A DNA stretch of 64,000 bases from CAYVOV01 sp964453525 (GCA_964453525.1 CAYVOV010000005.1:1-64000), one strand, 5' to 3'; counted from the first letter of the stretch, positions 9,432 through 18,264 are shown. Notes: a model not told the origin generated them from the sequence alone. Program-made: numbers and translations.

Positions 9432-9863
9432 ATGGGTATTGAGGAAAACAAGGCGATTGTAAAACAATTCAAGGAAAGAATGGGTAAAGGGGATACGTCA
9501 ATACTGGATGAAATAGCAACCAGCAACTCTATCTTACACGAAATGGGAACTGGTAGAGACATCGATAGTGAAACTCTGAAACGAGTGAATACATGTGCAC
9601 ACTCTGCTTTCCTTGATTTTTCTGTAGCGATTGATGATATTGTTGCTGAAGGTGATATAGTATAAGTGTGTGATACCGTTAGGGGTACACAAAAGGAAAA
9701 ATATAACAATATTCCTCCGACTGGCAAGAATGTAGCAGTTACAGTGTTTGAAAATTTTCGCTTGGAGGATGGCAAGATAGCGGAAGTCTGGCGTTTGGTC
9801 GACAGACTCAGTTTATTTCAGCAATTAGGAGTACTCCTACCAGCTGAAGAGATTGGGAAGTAA
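9432..9863 (+). pseudogene. SnoaL-like polyketide cyclase family protein, interrupted by an in-frame stop
   Basis: Reading from the ATG at 9432 (AGGAG 7 nt upstream) gives a 143-codon SnoaL-like/ester cyclase fold in a single frame, except for a TAA at 9663-9665. The upstream part ends ...DDIVAEGDIV and the part after the stop continues VCDTVRGTQKEKYNNIPPTG and ends with LEDGKIAEVWRLVD, which are consecutive blocks of the family (typically ...AEGDxVvxrxTxrGTHxG...PPTGK...). The stop therefore replaces one residue without frameshift. It looks like a recent nonsense mutation, or a sequencing or assembly error. Confidence 0.75.
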
Positions 9864-10022
9864 ACTCGTTTATTATGACTAGGCAAGACTGAAGAGAAGT
9901 TGGAGACGGATACACAATAGACACAAAGTTGTAGCTAGGTGGGTTGCTAATAAAGAGTCAACTGAGGGTTAAACTCAAGTCCTCATTCAGTTATGACGGT
10001 TCCTCTCAGCCTTAGTTGGAGA

Positions 10023-10083
10023 CCCTTCGACAAGCTCAGGGTGAGTGGGAATGCGTGCCGCTCATGGCGAGCCTGTCGAACCA
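10023..10083. repeat. Interspersed inverted-repeat element (CTTCGACAAGCTCA family)
   Basis: Two arms (CCCTTCGACAAGCTCAGGG and CGAGCCTGTCGAACCA) face each other across about 26 bp, as in the short palindromic repeats scattered in many environmental Chloroflexota and Proteobacteria genomes. It sits in the 366-bp gene-free gap 9864-10229, where I see nothing else. Confidence 0.55.
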
Positions 10084-10229
10084 CAGCGGCGAAAGAAATA
10101 TTGATATTCATTGTTGTCTGTGCAACCATGATTAAGTAAAAGGGTTATGACAATTAAATTGATGATTGATATTTACGGGCAGACATCCCGGTGTGTCAAA
10201 AATACTGACGCTCGGGAAGGAGGCGGGCT

Positions 10230-10646
10230 ATGGCAGGACTACAAATCAGGTACAGGAGCGGGTATAAATACCAGCTGGCAGAGGAATATCAGGTCCAGGT
10301 TAGCGTAAAACAAGCCAACGACATCAAAAGAGACTTCATTGAATTGACTCCGGAAGGAATGCTTACCATCAAGAAGGGATATGCCTGGGACGGGCCTTCA
10401 GGACCAACATGTGACGCTCCAAATTTCATGCGGGGTTCGCTGGTTCACGATGCTCTTTACCAGCTCTTGCGTAACGAGGTAATCGACGAGCAATGGCGGG
10501 ATGAAGCTGATGATGAGCTGAGAAGAATCTGCCGCGAGGACGGTATGTCCAGAATACGCGCAAAATGGGTACATTTCGCTGTCCGCAAATGGGGGAAGGT
10601 AGCAGCATCACCTGAATCGAAGAAGAAAATTCATATAGCCCCGTAG
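10230..10646 (+). CDS. DUF1353-like protein
   Basis: A 138-aa soluble protein. The central block KKGYAWDGPSGPT followed by NFMRGSLVHDALYQLLR matches the DUF1353 pattern (aromatic-D-G-P/S turn, then a SxxHDxLY motif), a family frequent in phages and prophages and of unknown function. The ATG at 10230 has an AAGGAGG site 9-10 nt upstream. No other phage genes surround it, so a phage origin is only a possibility. Confidence 0.7.
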   Translation: MAGLQIRYRSGYKYQLAEEYQVQVSVKQANDIKRDFIELTPEGMLTIKKGYAWDGPSGPTCDAPNFMRGSLVHDALYQLLRNEVIDEQWRDEADDELRRICREDGMSRIRAKWVHFAVRKWGKVAASPESKKKIHIAP

Positions 10647-10843
10647 GAGAACCTTACCGGTAAAACCGAATTTCTGATTATCGCCCGGTCGGGGCATTAC
10701 TGAGATACCCCTTTTTGTCAACCTCACCCTCAATTCAATCTTAGTTATCATATCCTCCCGGATATGAATAATGGACCATCCCTTGTCCAGAAGCTAACCA
10801 TTTTTCAGAATTTCCGTTATAATTTAAGGGGAGGAAAAAAGAA

Positions 10844-11266
10844 ATGGGATTGAAACTGAGAAGAACAGCGGCTTACCTGGCGGTAGCCGTGTTAAGCCTG
10901 CTTGTGATATTTGTAGGGGCATGTGCAGGCGAAAGTAATAATCAACCGCCTTCTGATGAGATAGAAATTCGTCTTGCCCCGATTCACGAAGTAGATATAA
11001 GTATTGCCGAATCATTCCCACCTCAGGTCTTCGTCCATATTAAGGGCGGACTCTCTGACGGATGCACCACCTTTCATGAACTGAAGACGGAGCAGGCAGG
11101 CAACACGATAAACATCGAGGTAACCACGCAGCGGCCGAAAGACGCGGTCTGTACCGCCGTTTACAGCTACTTTGAGAAGAATGTGAGCCTGGGAAGCGAT
11201 TTCACCTCGGGTGAGACTTACACGGTCAAGGTGAATGATTATTCCACCAGTTTTACTATGCAGTAG
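10844..11266 (+). CDS. Putative secreted lipoprotein, unknown function
   Basis: A 140-aa protein with a lipoprotein-type signal: basic N-terminus (KLRRT), hydrophobic core, and a lipobox ending GAC near residue 27. The mature part is a compact beta-rich domain with two cysteines (SDGCTTF and DAVCTAV), which may form a disulfide. Similar short extracytoplasmic proteins occur in Chloroflexota and some archaea, but I do not know a function. A second small lipoprotein follows under its own promoter. Confidence 0.65.
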   Translation: MGLKLRRTAAYLAVAVLSLLVIFVGACAGESNNQPPSDEIEIRLAPIHEVDISIAESFPPQVFVHIKGGLSDGCTTFHELKTEQAGNTINIEVTTQRPKDAVCTAVYSYFEKNVSLGSDFTSGETYTVKVNDYSTSFTMQ

Positions 11267-11281
11267 CGGACAGCATTGATT

Positions 11282-11310
11282 TTTACAGGAACCGATAATG
11301 CCGCTATAAT
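11282..11310 (+). promoter_or_regulatory. Promoter of the chagasin-like gene
   Basis: TTTACA (11282-11287), a 17-bp spacer and a perfect TATAAT (11305-11310), about 30 bp upstream of the ribosome-binding site of the next gene. Confidence 0.55.
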
Positions 11311-11340
11311 CATTTGTGATTGTATAAAGGAGGTTCTGTG

Positions 11341-11763
11341 GTGAAACTGAAAGCCATTACGCTATTTTCCATCCTCACCATAGCGGTCCTGCTTTCATCA
11401 TGCATTGTTACATCGCATGATATGGAGGTAGACATTTCGTGTGACGACTTCTGGGAGGAGCCTCACGGTCTTAGTGACGATTTCAAGGCTGAGATCGGCG
11501 ACAAAATTGCTGTGAAACTATGCTCAAATCCGACAACTGGCTACAGGTGGAAATATGAAACAATCGGGAAGATTGTCTTGAAAGAAGAGGACTACGACTT
11601 CGAGGAACCCGACGAGGATGTCGTGGGAGCAGACGGGAAAGAGGTGTGGACTTTCGAAGCAATTGAACAGGGAACGACTGAAATACGGATGGAGTACTCT
11701 CGCCCCTGGGAGGGAGGAGAGAAAGCAGAGTGGACTTATACTATTTATGTAACCGTTGAATAG
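11341..11763 (+). CDS. Chagasin family (I42) protease-inhibitor lipoprotein
   Basis: A 140-aa protein whose lipoprotein signal ends at SSC (about residue 20). The mature domain carries two chagasin signature loops: NPTTGYRW (about 60-67) and the late SRPWEG loop. The middle GxGG loop is replaced by a VVGADG segment. Chagasin-type proteins inhibit papain-like cysteine peptidases by inserting these loops into the active site. GTG at 11341 is the best start, about 8 nt after AAAGGAGG (another GTG lies one codon earlier). It ends in a strong terminator. Confidence 0.8.
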   Translation: MKLKAITLFSILTIAVLLSSCIVTSHDMEVDISCDDFWEEPHGLSDDFKAEIGDKIAVKLCSNPTTGYRWKYETIGKIVLKEEDYDFEEPDEDVVGADGKEVWTFEAIEQGTTEIRMEYSRPWEGGEKAEWTYTIYVTVE

Positions 11764-11805
11764 GTTACACCAGAGAAAAACTATCGGTTAATTACCGGGA
11801 TATAA

Positions 11806-11838
11806 AGCTAGCAGGCTATTTATAGCCTGCTAGCTTTT
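11806..11838 (+). terminator. Rho-independent terminator
   Basis: A perfect 13-bp stem (AGCTAGCAGGCTA and its complement) with a TTTA loop, followed by TTTT, 43 bp after the chagasin-like gene. Confidence 0.85.
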
Positions 11839-11924
11839 GTCTGTGTACAATGCTGTTGACAAACGTTTCGTCTGGAATTAAACTCAAGTTCCGATGTGTA
11901 CTGACAGCCAAAAGGGGGTGAATT

Positions 11925-12536
11925 ATGTCGCTAATACCAGTTTTTGAGATCGGCGTCTGGAATGCCTGGATACCGGCGCTTATATACTTTATAATTCCTC
12001 CTGCTTTGATGGTGATTATTAACCGACAAGCATTAATGAAAAGTGCCGAGGCTCCTCTCAGCGGTAGTCTGAAGAGAATCTATCCAATTATAACTATAAT
12101 CTATTTCCTTACGTTAATATACTCCATTTTCCTTCCCCTTGAATCAGGAACAATTTGGTTATTTGCAGGTCTTGCCATTTACCTGGTGGGTCTCATTTTA
12201 TATGTTACAACCTGGGTGAACTTCGATATTGCATCTATTGATAAGCCCGTCTTCAATGGACTTTATCGCTACTCGAGACACCCGGTGTATATTACCCAGT
12301 TCTTAATTTTCTTGGGTATAGGTATTGCATCAGCTTCCTGGCTTTTCCTTGTATTAGGTGTGAAATACACGGTCTTCTCGATTTTCCGTGCCTTCCACGA
12401 GGAACGTTACTGCCTTGAGAAATATGACGGTTCATATCTTGAATATATGAACAGGACTCCGCGGTGGATAGGAATTCCGAAGCAGTCCAAAGAATTGAAC
12501 AAGGGTATGCAGTCGACAAGGAATATTAGTATATAA
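11925..12536 (+). CDS. Isoprenylcysteine/phospholipid methyltransferase family membrane protein
   Basis: A 203-aa protein with about five hydrophobic segments. The C-terminal catalytic block is typical of the ICMT/PEMT family: GLYRYSRHPVYITQF (S-adenosylmethionine-binding RHP motif), then EERYCLEKYDGSYLEYMNRTPRW. The substrate cannot be told from sequence; bacterial members methylate lipids, isoprenoids or unknown compounds. The ATG at 11925 follows AAGGGGGTG. It stands alone between a terminator and an SMP-30 gene. Confidence 0.82.
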   Translation: MSLIPVFEIGVWNAWIPALIYFIIPPALMVIINRQALMKSAEAPLSGSLKRIYPIITIIYFLTLIYSIFLPLESGTIWLFAGLAIYLVGLILYVTTWVNFDIASIDKPVFNGLYRYSRHPVYITQFLIFLGIGIASASWLFLVLGVKYTVFSIFRAFHEERYCLEKYDGSYLEYMNRTPRWIGIPKQSKELNKGMQSTRNISI

Positions 12537-12593
12537 TATAACTATTGATTTTATCCGGTTCCGCAGGACCGGTGATAAAGGGAGGAATCTGAC

Positions 12594-13496
12594 TTGAATG
12601 TAGAGATTAAAGTAAACGATTATGCGGTACGACAGATTGTTCCGGAGGACGCAAACCTGGAGCAGGTCGCAACCGGCTTTGGCTTTACCGAGGGTCCCGT
12701 CTGGTGCGGTGACTACCTGCTTTTCAGTGACCTGCGGCATAACCGCATTGTCCGCCTGGACATGCGCAGCTACGGGCCGGAAGTAACTACCTTCCGTACT
12801 CCATCCGGATTCTCAAACGGCAACACCCTTGATAATTGCGGAAGGCTCCTGACCTGCGAGCACAGTGGCCGGCGGGTAATCCGCACCGAAGTTGATGGTT
12901 CTGTATCTGTCATTGCTGACCGTTACCAGGGCAAACGTTTGAACAGCCCGAATGATATAGTGGTCAGGTCTGACGGCAGCGTTTATTTTACCGACCCTAC
13001 CTTCGGGCTGGGAATTCCGCCGAAGTGGATGGAGGTACCGTGTAAGGGCGTTTACCGCATCGCTCCGGATGGCGAACTGGCGCTGCTTATTGATGATTTC
13101 GATATGTGCAACGGCCTGGCCTTTTCGCCGGATGAGCGTATACTCTATATCAATGACAGTTTCAGAAGCCACATCCGCGCTTTCGATGTTGCTGAGGACG
13201 GTGCTATATCCAACGGACGGGAATTTCTTGAGCTTAAAGGAGAGGAACCGGGAAGCCCCGACGGCATGAAGGTGGACAAGGAGGGTAACGTGTACTGCAC
13301 CGGTCCCGGAGGTATCTGGATTGCGGCACAGGACGGGAAATACCTCGGCCGAATAATGATGCCCGAGCAGCCGGCGAATTTCGCCTGGGGTGGCTCTGAC
13401 TGGCAGACCCTCTATATTACGGCGCGCACGAGTATCTTCCGCCTGAGGCTTTCTATACCGGGAATAGAAGTAGGCAGGTCTGCACTAAATATATAG
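12594..13496 (+). CDS. SMP-30/gluconolactonase-like (LRE) beta-propeller protein
   Basis: A 300-aa six-bladed propeller of the SMP-30/gluconolactonase family. Visible signatures: EGPVWCGDYLLFSDL (metal-binding Glu of EGP), LNSPNDIVVRSDGSVYFTDP, CNGLAFSPDERILYINDS and GSPDGMKVDKEGNVY. These carry the usual Glu, Asn and Asp metal ligands, so sugar- or aldono-lactone hydrolysis is likely. The start is a TTG at 12594, 8 nt after GGGAGG; there is no in-frame ATG nearby. The hydrolase gene begins 1 bp after the stop, so the two are co-transcribed. Confidence 0.88.
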   Translation: MNVEIKVNDYAVRQIVPEDANLEQVATGFGFTEGPVWCGDYLLFSDLRHNRIVRLDMRSYGPEVTTFRTPSGFSNGNTLDNCGRLLTCEHSGRRVIRTEVDGSVSVIADRYQGKRLNSPNDIVVRSDGSVYFTDPTFGLGIPPKWMEVPCKGVYRIAPDGELALLIDDFDMCNGLAFSPDERILYINDSFRSHIRAFDVAEDGAISNGREFLELKGEEPGSPDGMKVDKEGNVYCTGPGGIWIAAQDGKYLGRIMMPEQPANFAWGGSDWQTLYITARTSIFRLRLSIPGIEVGRSALNI

Positions 13497-13497
13497 C

Positions 13498-14283
13498 ATG
13501 AACAACCTGAGGAAATACGGAGACCCACCTTTTACCGTCGCGGTGATTCACGGCGGGCCGGGAGCGCCGGGTGAGATGGCACCAGTAGCCAGGAAACTTT
13601 CTTCCCTCTGCGGCATCCTCGAACCTCTCCAGACGGCAGGCACACTTGAGGGCCAGGTAGAGGAACTGGAAGCGGTACTGAAGGAAAACGCTGATATTCC
13701 GGTTACCCTCATCGGTCACTCCTGGGGGGCGATGCTCAGTTTCATCCTGACCGCCCGGCATCCAGTACTGGTGAAGAAACTTATCCTTGTTGCCAGCGGA
13801 GCCTTTGAGGAAAAGTATGCGGTGAGTATTATGGCTACCCGGTTGAGCCGTCTCATTGAGAAAGAAAGAAATGAAGCCCTCTCTCTTATGGCGCGCTTTG
13901 AAAACCCCGGAAGCAGAAACAAAAACAAGCTTATGGCCCGGTTCGGTGAACTGATGGCAAAGGCTGACTCGTACAGCCGCCTGAACGGTAACATCAAGGT
14001 GCTGGAGACAAGCTACGATATCAATCAGACCGTCTGGCAGCAGGCGCAGGAGCTGAGAACCAGCGGTGAACTGCTTGAAATGGGGAGGAGAATCGAATGT
14101 CCGGTGCTGGCGATACACGGCGATTATGACTCCCATCTTGCCTCCGGTGTTGAGGAACCTCTCTCCCGCGTACTGAAAGACTTCAAGTTTGTCCTGCTGT
14201 CGCGGTGCGGCCACTACCCCTGGCTGGAGCGTAACGCCAGGGGCAGGTTCTATGATATTATTAAACATGAAATCAAGGAGTAG
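13498..14283 (+). CDS. Alpha/beta hydrolase
   Basis: A 261-aa alpha/beta-hydrolase fold protein. It has the oxyanion-hole segment HGGPGAPGEM (about 17-26), the nucleophile elbow GHSWGA (Ser near 76), the acid in HGDYDSH (about 205) and the catalytic His in CGHYPW (about 240). It starts 1 bp after the lactonase-like gene, suggesting translational coupling and a shared pathway. The substrate is unknown. Confidence 0.87.
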   Translation: MNNLRKYGDPPFTVAVIHGGPGAPGEMAPVARKLSSLCGILEPLQTAGTLEGQVEELEAVLKENADIPVTLIGHSWGAMLSFILTARHPVLVKKLILVASGAFEEKYAVSIMATRLSRLIEKERNEALSLMARFENPGSRNKNKLMARFGELMAKADSYSRLNGNIKVLETSYDINQTVWQQAQELRTSGELLEMGRRIECPVLAIHGDYDSHLASGVEEPLSRVLKDFKFVLLSRCGHYPWLERNARGRFYDIIKHEIKE

Positions 14284-14303
14284 AGTAATCTCGTATACAA
14301 CTT

Positions 14304-14350
14304 TCATTGCGAGGAGACCTGACAAAGTCGAGATGATGTGGCAATCTCAA
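14304..14350. repeat. Half of a TCATTGCGAG-type short repeat
   Basis: TCATTGCGAG at 14304-14313 and a GTGGCAATCTC segment at 14339 match one end of the element at 63841-63936; the second terminal repeat is missing. It lies in the 115-bp gap before queF. Confidence 0.4.
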
Positions 14351-14398
14351 CAAATCCCACAGTAGATACATTAATTATAGCAAACAAGGAGCAATCCA

Positions 14399-14830
14399 AT
14401 GGACGAAGAGAAGTACGCCTCAAGAAGGTTCGATATCCGGCAGGAAGACGCCATAGACGTGGATGTATTAGAAGCTATTCCGTTTGACTATTCGGAATCG
14501 GCAACCGAGGTGGTCTATGAGACCGATGAGTTTACCGCCGTCTGCCCCTGGACAGGCCTGCCGGACTTCGGCAGGCTGACAATAACCTACCTGCCGGACC
14601 GCTCCCTCATCGAGCTGAAGTCGTTGAAATACTATTTAACCTCTTTCCGGAACGTGGGCATTCTGCAGGAGCACGCCGTCAACCGAATCCTTAACGACCT
14701 GGTGGAACTGGTCAGGCCTCTATCGATGACGGTGGAGGCTATGTACCGGGAAAGGGGCGGAATAGGCACCACAGCGACTGCCTGGTATGATAAGGACGTG
14801 AGCGAAATGGAGGAACTGAATGAGGATTAA
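14399..14830 (+). CDS. queF: NADPH-dependent 7-cyano-7-deazaguanine reductase QueF
   Basis: Reduces preQ0 to preQ1 in queuosine biosynthesis. It is 143 aa, the short unimodular (type I) form. The catalytic cysteine lies in VCPWTGLPDFG (about 43) and the QueF motif is ELKSLKYYLTSFRN (about 76-90), with the following LQEHAVNRI block. The ATG at 14399 follows AAGGAG. No other queuosine genes are nearby; the downstream cupin overlaps it by 11 bp. Confidence 0.93.
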   Translation: MDEEKYASRRFDIRQEDAIDVDVLEAIPFDYSESATEVVYETDEFTAVCPWTGLPDFGRLTITYLPDRSLIELKSLKYYLTSFRNVGILQEHAVNRILNDLVELVRPLSMTVEAMYRERGGIGTTATAWYDKDVSEMEELNED

Positions 14831-15149
14831 GAAATACCTCGATGCCGCGCCTTCCGTGGAGATGCCCGGGGTGGTCAAGAGGGAAGTGGTTAACGCTGAT
14901 GACGGAGCGCCGAACTTCTGTATGCGCGTCTTCGACCTTGAGCCGGGCAGTTCGACTCCTTTCCATAGTCATTCCTGGGAGCACGAGGTCTATGTCCTGG
15001 AAGGTACCGGGGTAGCGGTCAGCGAGGATGGAGAAACACCAGTAGGCGTTGACAGCGTGGTCTTTGTTCCCGGTGAGGAAAACCACTGCTTTAAAAACAA
15101 CAGTGATAAAAACCTTCGCTTTATCTGCGTGATTCCGTTTATGGACTAG
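14820..15149 (+). CDS. Cupin domain protein
   Basis: A 109-aa single-cupin barrel. Cupin motif 1 is seen as PFHSHSWEHEVYVLEGTG (His-x-His, Glu, Gly at about 44-60), and motif 2 as PGEENHCFKN with its His. The metal ligands are intact. Small stand-alone cupins of this kind bind a divalent metal and act as isomerases, dioxygenases or sensors. It overlaps the end of queF by 11 bp in a different frame, so translational coupling is likely; a functional link to queuosine is not established. Confidence 0.87.
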   Translation: MRIKKYLDAAPSVEMPGVVKREVVNADDGAPNFCMRVFDLEPGSSTPFHSHSWEHEVYVLEGTGVAVSEDGETPVGVDSVVFVPGEENHCFKNNSDKNLRFICVIPFMD

Positions 15150-15226
15150 GAGTAGTGATACTTTTCCCGCTTCTCCGTATATACAGTTACAACACTTGTT
15201 AGCACCCGGTATAAGGAGAACGGGGA

Positions 15227-16201
15227 ATGGACAGTCAGAGCCGTAAGGAAGCCGCCGAAATAAAAAAGCTCCCTGTGTCGGTACTCGAATACCTGCCCGC
15301 ACCGAGATGGCGGAGCCTGTCCGCTCTTATTGTTGTTGTTATCCTTCTGATAATATCCCTCGGTTATATGGTGAACACGCATATCAGATATGCTCGGTTA
15401 GAAGCTGAGCTAAACAGATACGAAGACCTGTGGGAAAGTAAGGCAATATCGAACTATGAATACACCCTCAGAACGTCCGATGATGAGGGGATTTCGGAAG
15501 CAGCGGTAAAGGTAGAAGATGGCACTGCCATCTCGGAAGGACTGGAAAATGTTTTTACCAGTAAGATATATGCGGTTCCAGCAAATATTGATAGCTTGGA
15601 TACAGTGCCTGACCTTTTTAACAGAATTCGCAAAGCCCTGGAAGACAAGGATGAGAACGGAGTTAGTAGACTTGTGATTCGTTACGACACTGACCTTGGC
15701 TACCCGACACACATCGAACTCACAAGCCAACCCGAGGGTCAACTCTTGCGTATTCAGGGTGATTATTCCTACACTATCTATGATTTCGAAATCCTTGAAC
15801 CTAAGCCAATCAGGTATGCCCGCTTAGAAGCTGAGTTAAATAGTCACGAAAGGCTGTGGGAAAGCAGGGAAATATCGAACTATGAATACACTCTCAGGGC
15901 GTGGACAGGCGAGTGGTATTCGAAGGTAAATGTAAGAGTGAAAAACGGCGTTGCTGCTCTGGAAGAATCAGTGAAGGGGATTCCTCCGGATATTGACAGC
16001 TTTGATACGGTCCCAGGCCTTTTTAGCAGAATACGCAAAGTTCTGAGAGACAGTGAGGAAGAAGGATTTAATCAACCTGACATTCAGTATAACAGAGACG
16101 CTGGCTATCCCACCTATATCGCCCTTCGCGACCCTCACAGGCTTGGCGACCCCGGCTTATATTCTTACAGCATTATCGATTTCAAGATACTCGAGCAATG
16201 A
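15227..16201 (+). CDS. Membrane-anchored protein with two tandem DUF6174-like domains
   Basis: A 324-aa protein with one transmembrane helix (about 27-48) and two near-copies of a ~130-aa extracytoplasmic unit. Unit 1 begins IRYARLEAELNRYEDLWES and unit 2 IRYARLEAELNSHERLWES; both continue to SNYEYTLR and end with YPT followed by a YS(Y)xIxDFxIL block. The NYEYTLR start and GYPT...I block are typical of DUF6174. The internal duplication is recent enough that the heptad-like RLEAEL linker is almost unchanged. Function unknown. Confidence 0.75.
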   Translation: MDSQSRKEAAEIKKLPVSVLEYLPAPRWRSLSALIVVVILLIISLGYMVNTHIRYARLEAELNRYEDLWESKAISNYEYTLRTSDDEGISEAAVKVEDGTAISEGLENVFTSKIYAVPANIDSLDTVPDLFNRIRKALEDKDENGVSRLVIRYDTDLGYPTHIELTSQPEGQLLRIQGDYSYTIYDFEILEPKPIRYARLEAELNSHERLWESREISNYEYTLRAWTGEWYSKVNVRVKNGVAALEESVKGIPPDIDSFDTVPGLFSRIRKVLRDSEEEGFNQPDIQYNRDAGYPTYIALRDPHRLGDPGLYSYSIIDFKILEQ

Positions 16202-16256
16202 GAAAATGCAGTTGCCTTAATTCCACGGGTTTTAGTAATGTCTGAACAGCAGCCTG

Positions 16257-17075
16257 TTATATGAGCCTCGTTCTGGCTATCATAAGCGGCGGTATGGAGC
16301 GCTTCTTCAGCCAGCTGAGGAGAGAAACCGCCGGGGAGTCCAGCTCTTCAGGCAGTTGTGGCTCTTCAAGTCTATCGAGAACGAACCCGTATTTAAAACA
16401 GGTATTGAACAGCATATTGAGAGGACGGTGAAAATAGTGCTGTGGTTCAGGCTGCCCCAGTATTCCCTTTCCCAGGTAATGAAAAGCTTCGGCGTATCTG
16501 ACTACTTTCACTCCTGATTCGATACGGAATTCACCGTCCACCTCACCCGATTCGGCGAAAAACTCTACTCCCCCGGAGTGAAAAGCCGGGTGGAGTATTG
16601 AAAAGACGAACCGTCCCCGCGGTTTCAGCAGTTCCGGAAGGGCGGATATCATCGGCTCGATGGATGCCATGTCCATCAGCGACATGGTGCAGACAGCGGC
16701 ATCGAACTGTTTCTTCCCCAGAGCCAGCAGGGCCGCCTTATCCGTAGCGTTCATCACCCGGTACTCGATTTTATCGGCGTTCTCGGTAGTCCGCTGCTTC
16801 GCCCTTTCTATAAACTCTGCCGCGTGGTCGATGGCGAGTATCGATACCCCGAGAGCGGCCATCCGCCTGGTGAAGCGACCTCCGCCGCAGGCGATATCAA
16901 GCACCCGCTCGCCGGGTTTCAAGTCGAGCAACTGTTCCGAATACGGTTCGACGAGGTAGTCCTGGAAGCCGTTACCGTCGCCGATGGTCTCGTCCCAGTA
17001 CCCGGCGAGTCTTTCCCAGACCGGGGCTGTTTTATCATTATATTCGGGGAAATCGGGGGACTGCTCCGATGCCAT
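16257..17075 (-). CDS. Class I SAM-dependent methyltransferase
   Basis: A 272-aa soluble methyltransferase. Motif I is ERVLDIACGGGRFTRRM (about 56-72), with the acidic post-I residue in ILAIDHA, and motif IV near FDAAVCTMSLMDM (about 124-136). This is the ubiE/methyltransf_25 type; the substrate is unknown. It is the last of four minus-strand genes radA, DUF1326, 2'-5' ligase and methyltransferase, with short gaps that suggest an operon. Confidence 0.88.
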   Translation of the reverse strand: MASEQSPDFPEYNDKTAPVWERLAGYWDETIGDGNGFQDYLVEPYSEQLLDLKPGERVLDIACGGGRFTRRMAALGVSILAIDHAAEFIERAKQRTTENADKIEYRVMNATDKAALLALGKKQFDAAVCTMSLMDMASIEPMISALPELLKPRGRFVFSILHPAFHSGGVEFFAESGEVDGEFRIESGVKVVRYAEAFHYLGKGILGQPEPQHYFHRPLNMLFNTCFKYGFVLDRLEEPQLPEELDSPAVSLLSWLKKRSIPPLMIARTRLI

Positions 17076-17090
17076 ATCGTACCACTCCTT

Positions 17091-17642
17091 TCAATTCTTT
17101 AAGAATTCAAATACGCGTTCCGGCCGCCACTCCCCGTCCATTCTGCCGGAGTACAGTGAGAAGGCGGATATCCTGTACTCCAGGTGTAAATTATAATCAG
17201 ACAGCTGTTTTTTTATCGCCGGAAATACGTCGTCCGGTATACACTCACCGATTGTCATATGGGGAGTGAACCTGTCCAGCTCGTATATCTGCCCGCCCTC
17301 TTCTTTAACGTATCCCCGCAATGAATTGACAATACCGGTATGAAGTTCTAAAACAGGCTGCCTGCTCTTGATGGCCACATAGGCCACGTTATTGCTGCCC
17401 TCGAAAAACTTGATTCCGTCCATGACCAGGGTAAATGACTTTGCCTTTTCAGCTACCGCTTTTAGCCTATCAATGACAATAGCCACATCAGTCACCGGTT
17501 TGAAGGGCATCTTCAGGGTAACATGGGGTACGATTGTGTAACTCACATATCGCTGGTACTTTTCTCTCAGGTTGTTTATATCCCTGATAAACTCGTCCGG
17601 GAAAGTCAGTACCACCGCATATAGAGTCGCTACATTCTCCAT
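17091..17642 (-). CDS. 2'-5' RNA ligase / cyclic phosphodiesterase family protein
   Basis: A 183-aa member of the 2H phosphoesterase superfamily, marked by two His-x-Thr motifs: HVTLKMPFK (about 40) and HMTIGE (about 128), the catalytic pair for 2',3'-cyclic phosphate chemistry. The length matches LigT/YjcG-type members. It lies 15 bp upstream of the methyltransferase gene on the same strand. The cellular substrate of such proteins is usually unknown. Confidence 0.85.
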   Translation of the reverse strand: MENVATLYAVVLTFPDEFIRDINNLREKYQRYVSYTIVPHVTLKMPFKPVTDVAIVIDRLKAVAEKAKSFTLVMDGIKFFEGSNNVAYVAIKSRQPVLELHTGIVNSLRGYVKEEGGQIYELDRFTPHMTIGECIPDDVFPAIKKQLSDYNLHLEYRISAFSLYSGRMDGEWRPERVFEFLKN

Positions 17643-17676
17643 TTATTGCCCGTCCAGCCCCGGCAACAAGCCTGTA

Positions 17677-18264
17677 CTACCCCTTCAAATCGAAATCAGC
17701 CCTGGCGCCGCTACGGTTCTTGAAGTCCCAGTTCCTGCCATAGTCGTTGAATTTCCAGAAGTGAGTGTTGCAGATATTGACCACCGGAAACTCCCGGCCG
17801 AACACCGAGTTCTCTATCCGCTGGGGATTCTTGCCGTCCCCGCCGGTGGTCAGCGATGCTTCCCACTCCGCATACGGCGTTGAAACACGGCAGGTGTTAC
17901 CTTCCTCACTCAGGTCAATGTTAACGTACTTAACGCCCCAGCACTTCCGTATCAACCCTATACCCGGCACATTATTAATGAAGAAAGGCTCCAGCACCTT
18001 CCTCTGTTCACCGGTGGCGGTGTTACTGATATAGATAGCTCCCTCGGCTCCTTTCGCCATCAGGTCGGCAACCTTATTCGAATAGAGGTCGGCAATCGTT
18101 ACCACCTTAATACCACTCACATCCACTCCATCGATTTCCCCTTCTTTGATATCGAACAGTACGAACTGCTTGCAAGGTTCTTCCCTGTCCCTGCCGAAGT
18201 AAAAGGAGCAGTGCCCTTCCGAGGCGCAGGACTCATGCCAGACACCTTTAATATTCCAGGCCAT
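17677..18264 (-). CDS. DUF1326 domain protein
   Basis: A 195-aa protein matching the DUF1326 pattern: an N-terminal W-x-I-x-G-x-W block with clustered cysteines (WHESCASEGHCSFYFG), then GEIDGVDVSGIKVV and a GEQRKVLEPFF segment. The family's function is unknown; conserved cysteines and histidines suggest metal binding. The stop lies 1 bp after radA ends its upstream neighbour's frame (radA 3' end is at 18266), so both are probably on one transcript. Confidence 0.75.
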   Translation of the reverse strand: MAWNIKGVWHESCASEGHCSFYFGRDREEPCKQFVLFDIKEGEIDGVDVSGIKVVTIADLYSNKVADLMAKGAEGAIYISNTATGEQRKVLEPFFINNVPGIGLIRKCWGVKYVNIDLSEEGNTCRVSTPYAEWEASLTTGGDGKNPQRIENSVFGREFPVVNICNTHFWKFNDYGRNWDFKNRSGARADFDLKG

